From: Paenibacillus sp. E222
GTDB lineage: Bacteria; Bacillota; Bacilli; Paenibacillales; Paenibacillaceae
DNA: 64,000 bases
NCBI RefSeq assembly: GCF_013401555.1
Contig: NZ_CP058552.1
Span: forward strand, 2,976,001 to 3,040,000
Direction: 5' to 3'
This document shows positions 17,714-27,004 of the stretch, piece after piece (the first letter of the stretch is position 1; every line of letters begins with the position of its first letter). A program made the position numbers and the translations under genes. The notes under the pieces are model-generated. The model was not told where the DNA came from, searched no databases, and saw only the letters and a program-made list of their open reading frames with translations.

Positions 17714-18745
17714 TCACTTGATAAAGGTATCTACCATCCAATCCAAAAATCTTTGCTTCTCTTCATAATGTGGGTAATGGGCCGAGTTATTATAGGCAAT
17801 GAATTGCTTTTGATTTCCTTCAATCTGGTCAAAAAACACCTTGGCGGCATGGGATGAAGTCATTAAATCGTAATCTCCCATGACAAAATAAAAGGGAAGG
17901 TCCAGCTTCGTAATCAAGGAAGGCAAAGGACGGCTCATGGCTTCACTTATCAGTATTTCTTGCGAATAAATGTTTCCTTTATTATAACGAATGGCATCCA
18001 GCATATTATATTCATGGCTGAACGTCATTCCCAGAAAGCTGGTGTCAGGGCTGTCCATCAACCTTGATGTGCCCCCATAACGTTTAACGATATCTCGCGG
18101 CGTGAATGCCTGTCCTTGTTTGATCGGTTCATAGATCTGCTCCAATTGGTCTACGTCTTCATGATTATCAGCCAACTGGGCTTGCTCCATAACGTAATTC
18201 CATCCATCCATCTCGCTCTGTTGTGTATCTGCCATCTGCCCGATCCCAATGTAGGCTTCATATTTATCGGGTGCTCGATGCGCAGCAAGAGTTCCTATGT
18301 ATGTTCCATATGAATGACCAATTAATAGTACCTTTTTCTTTCCCAGACGTTGAGTAATATAATCTGTGACGGCCAGTGCATCCTCAACCAGCACATCAGC
18401 TGAGAGATTGGAATAGTCCTCGAAAAAATGATAGGATTTGCCGCTTGCTCTCTGATCATAGTTAACAATCGTAAACTGCGATTCTAATAAATCTTGGTAC
18501 TTTTTGGCGTACGGAAGTTCAGATGCACCGGGTCCACCGTGTAAATAAAGGATAACTGGGTTGTCTAGATCCTGCCCTCTGATCATGATTTCATGTCCCG
18601 TACCGTTGATTTTAACTTGTTCCAATACATGAATAGGGTTTGTTCCTTTTATTTTTGGCGTCCATGTTGGAAAGTGAAGAACTGCGAGTGATAGGGTTAG
18701 AGTCGTAATGCCAAGCCACAAACCTGTTTTTTTCATTTTGTTCAT
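17714..18745 (-). CDS. Exported or membrane-anchored alpha/beta hydrolase (proline iminopeptidase-like)
   Basis: The 343-residue protein has an N-terminal signal or anchor (KKTGLWLGITTLTLSLAVL). The alpha/beta hydrolase fold shows an oxyanion motif YLHGGPGASE, a nucleophile elbow GHSYGT, an acid in VMGDYDLMT and a C-terminal His in NNSAHYPHYE. HGGPG is typical of S33 prolyl aminopeptidases. The start follows GAGGAGAC. The real substrate may be a peptide or an ester and is not evident. Confidence 0.85.
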   Translation of the reverse strand: MNKMKKTGLWLGITTLTLSLAVLHFPTWTPKIKGTNPIHVLEQVKINGTGHEIMIRGQDLDNPVILYLHGGPGASELPYAKKYQDLLESQFTIVNYDQRASGKSYHFFEDYSNLSADVLVEDALAVTDYITQRLGKKKVLLIGHSYGTYIGTLAAHRAPDKYEAYIGIGQMADTQQSEMDGWNYVMEQAQLADNHEDVDQLEQIYEPIKQGQAFTPRDIVKRYGGTSRLMDSPDTSFLGMTFSHEYNMLDAIRYNKGNIYSQEILISEAMSRPLPSLITKLDLPFYFVMGDYDLMTSSHAAKVFFDQIEGNQKQFIAYNNSAHYPHYEEKQRFLDWMVDTFIK

Positions 18746-18821
18746 AGGATATGTCTCCTCTGGTTCAATGTCTTGAAGTGATTATTGTTCATAAACTCAT
18801 AACTCTATCTTACGTGACTCG

Positions 18822-19028
18822 TCATTGATTCAAATCGTACGCCAGATTGAATTTGTTCTCCGTCTCAGGTTGGACCTGAAAGACCTCACTAATGCCTATG
18901 ATAAGTGCGCTGATCCCAATCACTTGATTGAGTATGGACTTATAACCGTCATTCATGAACCTTTTGGAGATGGCTCCAAGGGTGCTCCCGCGTATAATGT
19001 AAAAACAATTGATCAATATACCAAGCAT
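18822..19028 (-). pseudogene. DUF554 membrane protein fragment, copy 1
   Basis: The 68-residue frame begins like DUF554/YdfK-type proteins (MLGILINCFYIIRGSTLGAI, then GISALIIGISEV) but stops after about 50 matching residues, where the family is normally about 220 residues. It directly precedes the amidohydrolase gene and its first 29 codons are repeated at 29406-29493. It is a truncated relic. Confidence 0.65.
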
Positions 19029-19044
19029 GATTTCACTCCTGAAT

Positions 19045-20367
19045 TCACCAAACTGAGTTTAGAACATCGTCGACTTCTTTGATTTTGGTGACAGATGGTG
19101 TTTGAATTAGATTTCCCTTGACCATGACCATAGAGATGTCAGACAAGGCCTCAATATGTTCCAGCGGATTTTGCTCCATGACAATCAGATCAGCATGTTT
19201 TCCGATATCCACCGTCCCTGTAACATCGTCAACACCGAGGATCTTCGCATTGGTTCGGGTCACCATGTCGATGACCTGTTTGTTGTTCAGGTTGGCCTGT
19301 CTCATGTAGTGGTCCATCTCTCTCCACATATCATAGTGAGTCACGTAAGGCATAGCGGCATCGGTGCCTATTCCGATGGTGATGTCATTTTCGATCGCTT
19401 GCTTGACGCCTTGGAGCATGGAATCGTAGACGAGTCTGGAATTCTCTTTTACCGTTGCACTTACCTTCGTTACGCTGGTATCCAGTGAAGCGGATGGATA
19501 GGCGGCTTGCAGGGTGGGGATGAGTGCGGTGTAGCCATTCAGGGCATTGGGATTATTTTTGTATAAACGAATGATTTCGTCATCCATCTCCGAACCGTGC
19601 TCAATCGTATCGACGCCACCTTGTAACGCAACTCTTACGCCTTCCGTGCTTTCCACATGCGCTGCAACCCGCAGGCCAATCTTATGCGCTTCATCGCAGA
19701 TCGCCGCAACTTCCTCCACTGTCATCTGTAAACGACCAGCTTCGCCAACCATTTTCGCATCCGTCACGCCTCCCGTCACACAGATTTTGATCAAATCCAC
19801 ACCGTGTTTCACGTTGATGCGTACATTTTTTCGTGCTTCCCACGGAGAGTCGCCCATCAGAGTGAGGAATGGAGCACCATGTCCGCCTGTTACACTTAGG
19901 AAAAACCCGGAGACAAGCAGATTAGGGCCGACAAAGTCGCCGTTATTAATCTCATCCCGCAGCTGGACGTCCGTGTAAAAGAATTCCCCTACACTGCGCA
20001 TCGTCGTTACACCCGCATGGAGTGCGGTCAGCGCGTTGCGTTTCATGCGTTTTTTCAAAACGTTTCTGCCGAACTTCGTGTTCAATATCCGATCATAGGC
20101 AAACTGCAACAAACCTTCACTGACCGAAAGACTGAATGGTTTACCATCTGCAAAGAGGTGCACGTGAGCATTAATCAGTCCAGGCATTACGTATTTACCA
20201 GCGAGGTCGATGGTTGTGTAGTGACTTGGGATATGCAACTCATGATCTCGGCCGATATCCTGAATGAGACCTTGCTCATTGACGAGAATCGTCATGTTTA
20301 TTTGCAGATTACGGTTCAGATCTCCGTGGATCAGATGGACGTTTTTCAATGCGTAAGCGGTGTTCAT
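19045..20367 (-). CDS. Amidohydrolase-family metalloenzyme, copy 1
   Basis: The 440-residue protein is an imidazolonepropionase/prolidase-like amidohydrolase. Metal-ligand motifs are NAHVHL (residues about 65-70), a Lys in DLIKICVTGG, AAHVES, TIEHGS and the Asp in GIGTDAAMPY. Such enzymes hydrolyse cyclic amides or aminoacyl bonds; the substrate is unknown. The start follows AAAGGAGG 8 nt upstream. A TetR-type operator lies upstream at 20430-20454 and a TetR gene is adjacent on the same strand. A near-identical paralogue is at 29510-30832. Confidence 0.88.
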   Translation of the reverse strand: MNTAYALKNVHLIHGDLNRNLQINMTILVNEQGLIQDIGRDHELHIPSHYTTIDLAGKYVMPGLINAHVHLFADGKPFSLSVSEGLLQFAYDRILNTKFGRNVLKKRMKRNALTALHAGVTTMRSVGEFFYTDVQLRDEINNGDFVGPNLLVSGFFLSVTGGHGAPFLTLMGDSPWEARKNVRINVKHGVDLIKICVTGGVTDAKMVGEAGRLQMTVEEVAAICDEAHKIGLRVAAHVESTEGVRVALQGGVDTIEHGSEMDDEIIRLYKNNPNALNGYTALIPTLQAAYPSASLDTSVTKVSATVKENSRLVYDSMLQGVKQAIENDITIGIGTDAAMPYVTHYDMWREMDHYMRQANLNNKQVIDMVTRTNAKILGVDDVTGTVDIGKHADLIVMEQNPLEHIEALSDISMVMVKGNLIQTPSVTKIKEVDDVLNSVW

Positions 20368-20429
20368 GTTGTGTTCCTCCTTTGGATATAGGTGAAGCGA
20401 GTAGTTAAGGTAACGAAGATACCTGTTTC

Positions 20430-20454
20430 AATAATGAATAATCAATTCATTTTT
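20430..20454. promoter_or_regulatory. Candidate TetR operator upstream of amidohydrolase copy 1
   Basis: AATAATGAAT and ATTCATTTTT form a near-perfect inverted repeat (9 of 10 positions) around a 5-bp centre. Related sites occur ahead of both tetR copies and of amidohydrolase copy 2. Confidence 0.6.
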
Positions 20455-20565
20455 AGATCAAAAAAATAGAGCGACTTAATGTTAGATATTTTTTGCGTGC
20501 AAACCAAGTGAAGTTGATCTGATCTGCACGCTTTTTCTACCCGGTATAAATGATGAGATGGAGCC

Positions 20566-21177
20566 TTATTCGTTGAGACTCTTCATACCGTACAGTCTGT
20601 ATATATACAAGGCTTCGAATATTTGTTTGCGGCTTTCCTCACTCATCTCTCGCTTCAATAGATCCAGGTTCATGTCGATCACGTTGTGTGCGAGGATGTT
20701 CAGCAAGATCAAATTCTCCTCGGTGCCAATCTCATATCGTTTATATTGATTCTTCAGATAGGCCTTCTTGGTTTCGATCATCAGCTCAACAAGCTCATTT
20801 TTGGCGTTGGTGTAGATGGTTCCGTTATTCTTTTCAAAGATGATGACAATCTGGTTGCGATACTTACGTAATACATCCACCTGTTCCTGCAACAACGCTG
20901 ACTTTCGCTCGCTATCCGTTTCCTCGAACAAGGTCTGGTTATCAAAGTGAATGGTCTCCACCAGCACATTTTTCAAATAATCCACCAGATCCGGTGGCAC
21001 GACGGCGTAGAATAGTTCTTTCTTGTTCTTAAAATATGTATAGATATTGCCCACGGAAATATTGATCTCATCCGCGATATCGTTCATCTTGGCATCCACA
21101 TAGCCCTTTTCAAAAAAGACCTTGAGCGCCGCATATTCAATCTCTTTCCTGACTTCGTCTTTCTTGGCTTGCACCAT
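20566..21177 (-). CDS. TetR-family regulator, copy 1
   Basis: I start the 203-residue protein at MVQAKKDEVRKEI, since AAGGAG lies 8 nt upstream; the longer frame would cover the operator. The N-terminal TetR DNA-binding domain is clear (EIEYAALKVFFEKGYVDAKMNDIADEINISVGNIYTYFKNKKELFYAV). The C-terminal ligand domain is not diagnostic. It most likely represses itself and the adjacent amidohydrolase via shared operators. Copy 2 at 31028-31639 differs at about 8 residues. Confidence 0.9.
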   Translation of the reverse strand: MVQAKKDEVRKEIEYAALKVFFEKGYVDAKMNDIADEINISVGNIYTYFKNKKELFYAVVPPDLVDYLKNVLVETIHFDNQTLFEETDSERKSALLQEQVDVLRKYRNQIVIIFEKNNGTIYTNAKNELVELMIETKKAYLKNQYKRYEIGTEENLILLNILAHNVIDMNLDLLKREMSEESRKQIFEALYIYRLYGMKSLNE

Positions 21178-21192
21178 CGGGAACGACTCCTT

Positions 21193-21217
21193 AATAGTGA
21201 ATAATTGGTTCGTTATT
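21193..21217. promoter_or_regulatory. Candidate TetR operator upstream of tetR copy 1
   Basis: AATAGTGAA..TTCGTTATT forms an inverted repeat with the same spacing and core (TGAATAAT) as the amidohydrolase site and lies between the tetR start and its upstream sequence, fitting autoregulation. Confidence 0.55.
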
Positions 21218-21248
21218 AGAATAGGCTTTTTTGAGATGGGTGTCAAAT

Positions 21249-21539
21249 GGGGATTTCTAGGTAAACTTCGACCTTATAGCGTTATTAGCTTTAACGAGAT
21301 GACTTTGGTGAAAGCGAACGCAATCTGAGTTGAAGGATAGCACAAAAAGTGAGTAGATATATATATTATATTTACAATAAAAATTGCACACATAAAATAC
21401 ATCTAATTATTATATGGAAAAATATCTAATAAACATGGTATTTTTTCATTTTACAAAAAGGTAATATGTTAAAAAGAATGGTGGAAATTGTAATAAATTG
21501 TGTTGTGTTACATTAAATGAAGTGGACGAGGTGTGATTG
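21249..21539 (+). other. AT-rich promoter region of the ABC/nucleotide operon
   Basis: This very AT-rich 290 bp separates the first repeat block from the nine-gene operon and must hold its promoter. No copy of the TetR operator core was found in it, and I could not assign one convincing -35/-10 pair. Confidence 0.4.
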
Positions 21540-22544
21540 ATGAGCATCATTGATGTAAACGGTATCACAAAGGTTTATCGGCAATACAAAAGATTTCCGG
21601 GATTAGTTGGCTCTCTGAGAAGTCTAGTTACTAGGCAGTATACGGAGGAAGTAGCGGTACGTGATATTACTTTTTCGATAAAGGAAGGAGAAGCAGTGGG
21701 TTATCTAGGTCCAAACGGTGCGGGCAAATCCACCATGATTAAGATGATGACGGGAATACTGGTTCCAACTTCTGGAGAGCTGAGGGTTCTTGGTTTGACC
21801 CCGCATGAAGCCAGGCAGCACAATTCTCAACATATTGGTGTTGTTTTTGGACAAAGGAGTCAGTTATGGTGGGACCTTCCTGTCCGTGATTCGTTCGATC
21901 TTCATAAATACATATATAAGCTCTCAGACTCTACATATCAAAAAAATCTGAACTATTATTCCAACCTCCTAGCGTTATCCTCATTTATTGAAAAGCCTGT
22001 TAGACAATTAAGTTTGGGTCAAAGAATGCGAGTGGAAATCGCAATGGCCTTACTGCATGATCCCAAAATTTTGTTTCTAGACGAACCAACGATTGGTCTA
22101 GATGTCATTGCCAAAGAACAGATTAGGGAATTTCTTCGGATGATTAATCGTGAGAAGAAAGTCTCCATTGTTCTGACGACTCATGACATGAAGGATATTG
22201 AAGAAATTTGCCATCGAATGATTGTTGTGAACAAAGGCAATATGGTTTATGACGGATCTGTCGAACAACTTCGAACAACGTTGGGTGATCAGCGGCAGGT
22301 GATCATTTACTTCCGGGAAGAGCCAAAAGTGATTGAAATACCAGGGATTAAACTTATAAAGGACGAAGGGTTAAGGAAAACGTACCTATTTGAAAAAAGC
22401 GACAGGACCGTATTTGATTGCGTAAATCAGATCGCGAGTGAACATTTGATTGAAGATGTTTCTATTGAAAGCGCAGACATAGATACAGTCATTCGGAAAC
22501 TCTATAGAAAATTGGACGAAGAAAATAGAACGAATGAGTTGTGA
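21540..22544 (+). CDS. ABC-2 exporter ATP-binding protein (COG4586-like)
   Basis: The 334-residue protein starts at the ATG after GAGGTG. Walker A is GPNGAGKST, the signature LSLGQRMRVEIA and Walker B ILFLDEPTIGLD, with the switch His in VLTTHDM. The N-terminal insert (YRQYKRFPGLVGSLRSLVTRQY) before the core and the VVFGQRSQLWWDLPV Q-loop region are typical of COG4586 ATPases paired with DUF990-type permeases. It opens the operon and powers the two following permeases, likely for export of the operon's product (inference). Confidence 0.9.
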   Translation: MSIIDVNGITKVYRQYKRFPGLVGSLRSLVTRQYTEEVAVRDITFSIKEGEAVGYLGPNGAGKSTMIKMMTGILVPTSGELRVLGLTPHEARQHNSQHIGVVFGQRSQLWWDLPVRDSFDLHKYIYKLSDSTYQKNLNYYSNLLALSSFIEKPVRQLSLGQRMRVEIAMALLHDPKILFLDEPTIGLDVIAKEQIREFLRMINREKKVSIVLTTHDMKDIEEICHRMIVVNKGNMVYDGSVEQLRTTLGDQRQVIIYFREEPKVIEIPGIKLIKDEGLRKTYLFEKSDRTVFDCVNQIASEHLIEDVSIESADIDTVIRKLYRKLDEENRTNEL

Positions 22545-22558
22545 AAGGAGGGCCTGAG

Positions 22559-23347
22559 TTGAAAACGTATATTATGTTCGGTGTAAAAACATTCTCGAAT
22601 CAACTTTCATATCGTTCTGAAGTATGGCTAAGATTATTGGGGAATTTTGTGGCTATTTTGATTCTGACTGAGATCTGGAGAGCAGTTCTAGGGAATGGAG
22701 AGATTGAAGGCGTAGGTGTAGAGCAAATGATTACATATAGCATTATCAACACGTTGCTTGCTGCCCTGTTACTTACCGGAATTAGTACAAAAGTGGATAA
22801 CAGCCTCAAAACAGGTTCCATCGCTTCGGAACTTATTAAACCTCTTTCTTATCCTCTTCACCTATTATCTGAGGGACTAGGGAATTCATTCTATCAGTTG
22901 GTGTTTACTTCTATTCCTTCCTTATTCATCGCATGGATTTTCTTTGGTTTTCTTCCTCCAGCTTCGGCAACTCATTTTCTGTTTTTTTTGATTGCTTTAA
23001 TCCTGGCATTGGCCATTTCGTTTTTGTTGGGGTACCTTATATCTTTACTGGCTTTTTGGCTCATGAATCACTTTGCATTAAATTGGATGTTGGGCGGATT
23101 CATCACGATTTTCTCTGGTTCGTTTTTACCCTTATGGTTTTTTCCGGAATCGTGGGTGACCATAACCAAAATGCTTCCTTTCCTGTACCTGGGATATCTT
23201 CCTGCTGCAATCTATTTAGGAACAATCAAGGTTCAGGAGATAGGAACTTTTATTCTCACAGGTTTAGCATGGACTGCGGGGCTGACTCTTCTGGTGTGCT
23301 GGTTATGGAATAGGGCGATCAAACGTCTGGTGGTCCAAGGTGGATAA
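22559..23347 (+). CDS. ABC-2 type permease, first subunit (COG4587-like)
   Basis: The TTG at 22559 is chosen because AAAGGAGGG sits 7 nt upstream, overlapping the end of the ATPase gene; a GTG at 22541 is less likely. The 262-residue protein has about six hydrophobic segments and polar connecting loops (NSLKTGSIASELIKPLSYPLH), as in the family of ABC-2 permeases that accompany COG4586 ATPases. It forms a heteromeric export channel with the next gene product. Confidence 0.87.
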   Translation: MKTYIMFGVKTFSNQLSYRSEVWLRLLGNFVAILILTEIWRAVLGNGEIEGVGVEQMITYSIINTLLAALLLTGISTKVDNSLKTGSIASELIKPLSYPLHLLSEGLGNSFYQLVFTSIPSLFIAWIFFGFLPPASATHFLFFLIALILALAISFLLGYLISLLAFWLMNHFALNWMLGGFITIFSGSFLPLWFFPESWVTITKMLPFLYLGYLPAAIYLGTIKVQEIGTFILTGLAWTAGLTLLVCWLWNRAIKRLVVQGG

Positions 23348-23372
23348 TGTAGCTGTAGAGAGGTTGAACTAA

Positions 23373-24167
23373 ATGACATTAAAACTTTTCGGAAAATTAG
23401 TCTTTTTGTTAACCAAAGAAAGAATGGAATATCGCGGGGACTTCCTCCTTGCAGTTATCGCTCAAATCATTAATTATACCGGAGATTATATTATTATTTG
23501 GCTTTTCCTAAGAAAGTTTGATACTCTGGCAGGTTGGTCTTGGCCTGAAATTGCGTTGTTGTACAGTCTGGGGCTGTTCACATATGCACTAGGAGCCTCT
23601 TTTTCATTTGTGCAAATGCGGGATCTTGAGAATCAAGTGAAGAATGGGACATTTGATTCCATATTGATCAAACCCGTTAATCCATACCTATACTTGGTAT
23701 GCAGGGGATTCAACTTGGGATACCTTGCACATGTGGCGATATCCGGGTCTGTGCTGCTCTGGGCACTTTTTAAGTTAAATCTGAATTTATCCGAGGTTGA
23801 AGTGCTGTACCTTATTCTCTGTATTATTGGCGGGGCCATGATTCAGGCTGGATTCATGTCGGTAATCGGAGCCGTATCCTTTATTTGGATTAGAACAAAT
23901 TTTTTGTTCACCTTATTTTTTAAATTTAAGGAGTTCATATCGTATCCACTCCCTGTATTTGGCACATTCATACAAGTACTTTTAACGTTTGTCATTCCAT
24001 TTGCGTTCATCAATTTCTATCCAGCTGCATTCTTGCTTACCAAAGGCACAGCGCTGTTGTCATCATGGAGCATGTGGATTGTACCTGTGATAGGTCCTCT
24101 GGTTTATTTACTCGGTTACCGTCTGTGGATGCTCAGCGTGAATAAATATCAAGGTGCAGGAGGTTAA
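23373..24167 (+). CDS. ABC-2 type permease, second subunit (COG3694-like)
   Basis: The 264-residue protein has about six transmembrane segments and the same VKNGTFDSILIKPVNPYLY-type loop as its neighbour, typical of DUF990/COG3694 permeases. The ATG follows AGAGGTTGA, 25 bp after the previous stop. The next gene starts 4 bp after its stop. Its partner proteins are the two genes just upstream. Confidence 0.87.
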   Translation: MTLKLFGKLVFLLTKERMEYRGDFLLAVIAQIINYTGDYIIIWLFLRKFDTLAGWSWPEIALLYSLGLFTYALGASFSFVQMRDLENQVKNGTFDSILIKPVNPYLYLVCRGFNLGYLAHVAISGSVLLWALFKLNLNLSEVEVLYLILCIIGGAMIQAGFMSVIGAVSFIWIRTNFLFTLFFKFKEFISYPLPVFGTFIQVLLTFVIPFAFINFYPAAFLLTKGTALLSSWSMWIVPVIGPLVYLLGYRLWMLSVNKYQGAGG

Positions 24168-24171
24168 GTCT

Positions 24172-25551
24172 GTGGAACAAATAAAGGAGGCCATCTCGAA
24201 TCTTATACCTCAAACGGACAAAATGGGGGCCATCCAATTTGTCAGGCAACATCGATTAGAGAGTTTCGTTAGTGATCGATTCGATGGTGATTTTACAGAA
24301 GAGTTACAAATTGATCTGTATAACATCAAGAAGTTGAATGAGGATAAATTAGCTTTTTTGAAAAGAGTTCATTCAAGACAAGGAATAAAACCATTAGTTA
24401 TCAAGGGGTTTACAGCGTTTTACTTGACCGGGAATACCGCTTTATTAAGGAAAAGCAAGGATGTTGATGTTTTTGCGCAAGATCCTTCCGAATTTGTCAG
24501 GATTCTGTTGGAGGATGGTTTCAATGAAATAAAGTCACCCAATCCGCATGAATATTCCATGCTAACTAAAGATTCTATTGAAATTGATTTGCATCGGCAT
24601 TTTCCGATTGCTTCATATCCGAGAGATCTGGGGCAGAGGGAGTTGAACAAAGAATTAACTACGAATGAACCATTGCAGTTCGTAAATTATTTGGATTACG
24701 ATTCGATCATTCATCATACGGTAGAATTGCCGGATTGTCTGATTCCTACAGTAACGATGTCAGCTTTAATCGCTTGCATTAATATATTCAATGATTATGT
24801 GACGGGTTTCGCCAAAGCTCCATCCATGAAGCTGATCGAGGTCATTGAAGTTATCGAGTTAATAGATCATCAGAATTTTAACAGAGGTGTTTTTGCACAG
24901 TTGGTTAATCTTTATGGGGCTCAAGATGCTGTGTCTTTCACTAATTATATCACCCAGGAATTATTCGGCATGGAGCTAGTTTATATGGATGGGTTAAGAA
25001 CTTACTCAAAATACCCACAAATATTTTTCTGGCAATTTAACACATGGTTTATTCCTGAAAGAATTCAGGATATTACAGTGACAGATAAGTTAGACCCTAT
25101 CTTCAGGGTTATGGATTCTTCGAAGGCTAAGGTCTCATGTCATGCACGTAATGTATATTCCAATAAGAGTATAAAATATCCATTATTAGGAATTGAGAAA
25201 AATAATGGCGGGGAATCACCTGAGATAGAGATGGAAGTCCTAATGAAAGATATATTATCCGTCACTGTACATGTGAATACGGACTCAGACATAGACGATG
25301 ATGTTATTCATATCCAAATAGGGAAGTTTAGAAAAACGCTGACGAGAAACAAATTTGCATATTTTTCTAGGGATGTTGTCAAATATGATCGGACGGATAG
25401 AGGATATGCTGTGGAATTCAAAATCAGCCAAGAGGATATTCCTGACCTAATGAGTAATCATTATGATCATATCATTTTGTTTGTTGAACACCATCTAGAG
25501 AGACACGTTAGTAGCAATTTTTATTTTATTGATATTGTTTACCAGTGTTGA
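24172..25551 (+). CDS. Nucleotidyltransferase-fold protein (PF14907-like)
   Basis: The GTG at 24172 has GCAGGAGG 8 nt upstream. The 459-residue protein has the minimal nucleotidyltransferase pattern seen in the PF14907 family: IKGFTAFYLTGNTALLRKSKDVDVFAQ (helix, G..R.S.DVD) and a third acidic strand SIEIDLHRHF. The C-terminal 150 residues look like a separate beta-rich domain. PF14907 genes occur in natural-product clusters, including lasso peptide loci, but their reaction is poorly defined. Here it sits directly behind the exporter and ahead of nucleotide-type enzymes, so nucleotidylation of a small substrate is an inference. Confidence 0.75.
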   Translation: MEQIKEAISNLIPQTDKMGAIQFVRQHRLESFVSDRFDGDFTEELQIDLYNIKKLNEDKLAFLKRVHSRQGIKPLVIKGFTAFYLTGNTALLRKSKDVDVFAQDPSEFVRILLEDGFNEIKSPNPHEYSMLTKDSIEIDLHRHFPIASYPRDLGQRELNKELTTNEPLQFVNYLDYDSIIHHTVELPDCLIPTVTMSALIACINIFNDYVTGFAKAPSMKLIEVIEVIELIDHQNFNRGVFAQLVNLYGAQDAVSFTNYITQELFGMELVYMDGLRTYSKYPQIFFWQFNTWFIPERIQDITVTDKLDPIFRVMDSSKAKVSCHARNVYSNKSIKYPLLGIEKNNGGESPEIEMEVLMKDILSVTVHVNTDSDIDDDVIHIQIGKFRKTLTRNKFAYFSRDVVKYDRTDRGYAVEFKISQEDIPDLMSNHYDHIILFVEHHLERHVSSNFYFIDIVYQC

Positions 25552-25613
25552 TTATATGAAGGAGGGATGAATCTGAAAATGTAATCAAAATAATAATTTC
25601 CTGAGGTGATGAT

Positions 25614-26324
25614 TTGGAAAAAGAAAAAGATTTTTTGTCTTGCCAACGAATTGGAAGAGAATTCCCCGACAGGGAATTTGAGATTAAGTTTGAATTTCAG
25701 CAAAAGGGTTTGGAATTATCTCATTATTTAGCGCTTATAGAGAATGCACTTAAAGGAAGTGGTCGATATGTAATTGATCCCGTCCAAGTACGAAGCACAA
25801 TGACAACGCATTTTTTTTCTGATAACGACGTAGAGTACTCCATCTTTGAATATGAAAACAGGTTGATGTTAAAGAAAAAGAGACACGAAGTGTTACATTT
25901 GCAATCGTTCCAGGTCTATTGTAATGATGAGACATTTCTATATGACTTAAATGCTATCAAATCGGAATTGGAGAAAAACCATGTTCACTATATGGGGTGT
26001 ATGACAAAGAGGCGTATCAAAGATTTTTTGCTCAATACAACGGATGGAAGGATATATTCATTGGCAGTAACAATCTGCGAAGCATACAATCAATTTCAGT
26101 ACCAATTTGAAATTGAATATAACGGATATACATCAAAAATGAAACCTTCGGATAACAACCAAATTAAGGTGGTTGATGCTTTGGTTCTTACGGCAAATGA
26201 TCTGTTTGAAGTGATTGGCTCAGACATGGTTCCATCTGGGGACAGAAAGTTTGAATTTGTTCAAAGATCACGACCAAACTCTGCTGAATTCAACAAGATC
26301 GACATATTGAATGAAATTTTATAA
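25614..26324 (+). CDS. CYTH-like (triphosphate tunnel) protein
   Basis: The TTG start follows GAGGTGATG. Near the N-terminus the 236-residue protein carries EFEIKF, the ExExK signature of CYTH/triphosphate tunnel enzymes. Alternating basic and acidic strands follow (ENRLMLKKKRH, CMTKRRIKDF, YQFEIEYNGYTS) as expected for a tunnel barrel. CYTH proteins hydrolyse or cyclise triphosphates (thiamine triphosphatase, class IV adenylate cyclase). I propose a triphosphate-handling role, at moderate confidence because the match is motif based. An exporter and a P-loop kinase are in the same operon. Confidence 0.6.
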   Translation: MEKEKDFLSCQRIGREFPDREFEIKFEFQQKGLELSHYLALIENALKGSGRYVIDPVQVRSTMTTHFFSDNDVEYSIFEYENRLMLKKKRHEVLHLQSFQVYCNDETFLYDLNAIKSELEKNHVHYMGCMTKRRIKDFLLNTTDGRIYSLAVTICEAYNQFQYQFEIEYNGYTSKMKPSDNNQIKVVDALVLTANDLFEVIGSDMVPSGDRKFEFVQRSRPNSAEFNKIDILNEIL

Positions 26325-26354
26325 GAGAATCTACACTGGAGGTTTGAGGCGAAA

Positions 26355-26984
26355 ATGAAGCATCCCATTTTTTTATCAGGTCCGCACGGGTCAGGCAAAA
26401 CGACGTTGTTAAACAAATTAAATGAAAAACATGATATTTTCTACGAAAACGATTTTGACATTGATTTTCTCAAAGAGTTTCCCAACATCAGGAATTTGTC
26501 TGATTTTGAGCGTTGCTTAATCAGACTTTACCACAGAATCTACCTGACTAATTATGCAGACACATTAGCTGCCTCCAAACCTGAAAACGTAATCATTACA
26601 TCTCGGGGAATTTATGATTCAGCTGCTTATATATCGACTTATCGGAAATTAAACTGGTTCGAAGAGCAACATTTTGAGAGACTGAAGTTCATTCTTGAGC
26701 ATAGTGGTTATCAACCGTATACCATTGTGTTAAATCCGCCACCTGAAGTGGTGGCTGGAAGGCTCGATGGAAGACGAAAAGAGGGTACAAGAAAAACAAG
26801 GGACGACGTATTTTTGAGTGAGGACTCCTATGAGTTCATAGAAAATATATGCCAATTCTTTTCCGGCTTAAGAGATTCGGAGCACATTTTATATATTGAA
26901 GATAATACGGACAGTGATATTGAGAAAATACTGTCATGGGTCGATGAAATTAACGCAGATAGACCCATCTTCAATACACGATAA
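26355..26984 (+). CDS. P-loop kinase, deoxynucleoside/nucleoside kinase-like
   Basis: The 209-residue protein has Walker A GPHGSGKTT at residues 8-16. An acidic DFDIDFLKEF follows, then TSRGIYDSAAY, which resembles the DRS-type substrate motif of nucleoside kinases, and a lid rich in Arg/Lys (GRLDGRRKEGTRKTRDD). The size and motif order fit AAA_28 or deoxynucleoside-kinase-like enzymes. It is 30 bp after the CYTH-like gene. Phosphorylation of a nucleoside-like intermediate is an inference. Confidence 0.72.
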   Translation: MKHPIFLSGPHGSGKTTLLNKLNEKHDIFYENDFDIDFLKEFPNIRNLSDFERCLIRLYHRIYLTNYADTLAASKPENVIITSRGIYDSAAYISTYRKLNWFEEQHFERLKFILEHSGYQPYTIVLNPPPEVVAGRLDGRRKEGTRKTRDDVFLSEDSYEFIENICQFFSGLRDSEHILYIEDNTDSDIEKILSWVDEINADRPIFNTR

Positions 26985-27004
26985 GAAAAGGAGTTGCACA
27001 TGTT

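Larger units (their letters stand above)
18942..21248. repeat. 2.3-kb direct repeat, copy 1 (DUF554 fragment, amidohydrolase, TetR)
   Basis: The sequence from ATAACCGTC at 18942 to GTGTCAAAT at 21248 recurs in the same orientation and gene order at 29407-31710. The proteins of the two copies are about 96% identical. The copies flank the nine-gene ABC/nucleotide operon. Confidence 0.92.

Noticed and set aside
25567..25584. Minigene MNLKM after GGAGGG
   Set aside because: The ATG lies directly against the GGAGGG, too close for efficient initiation, and has no partner signal.
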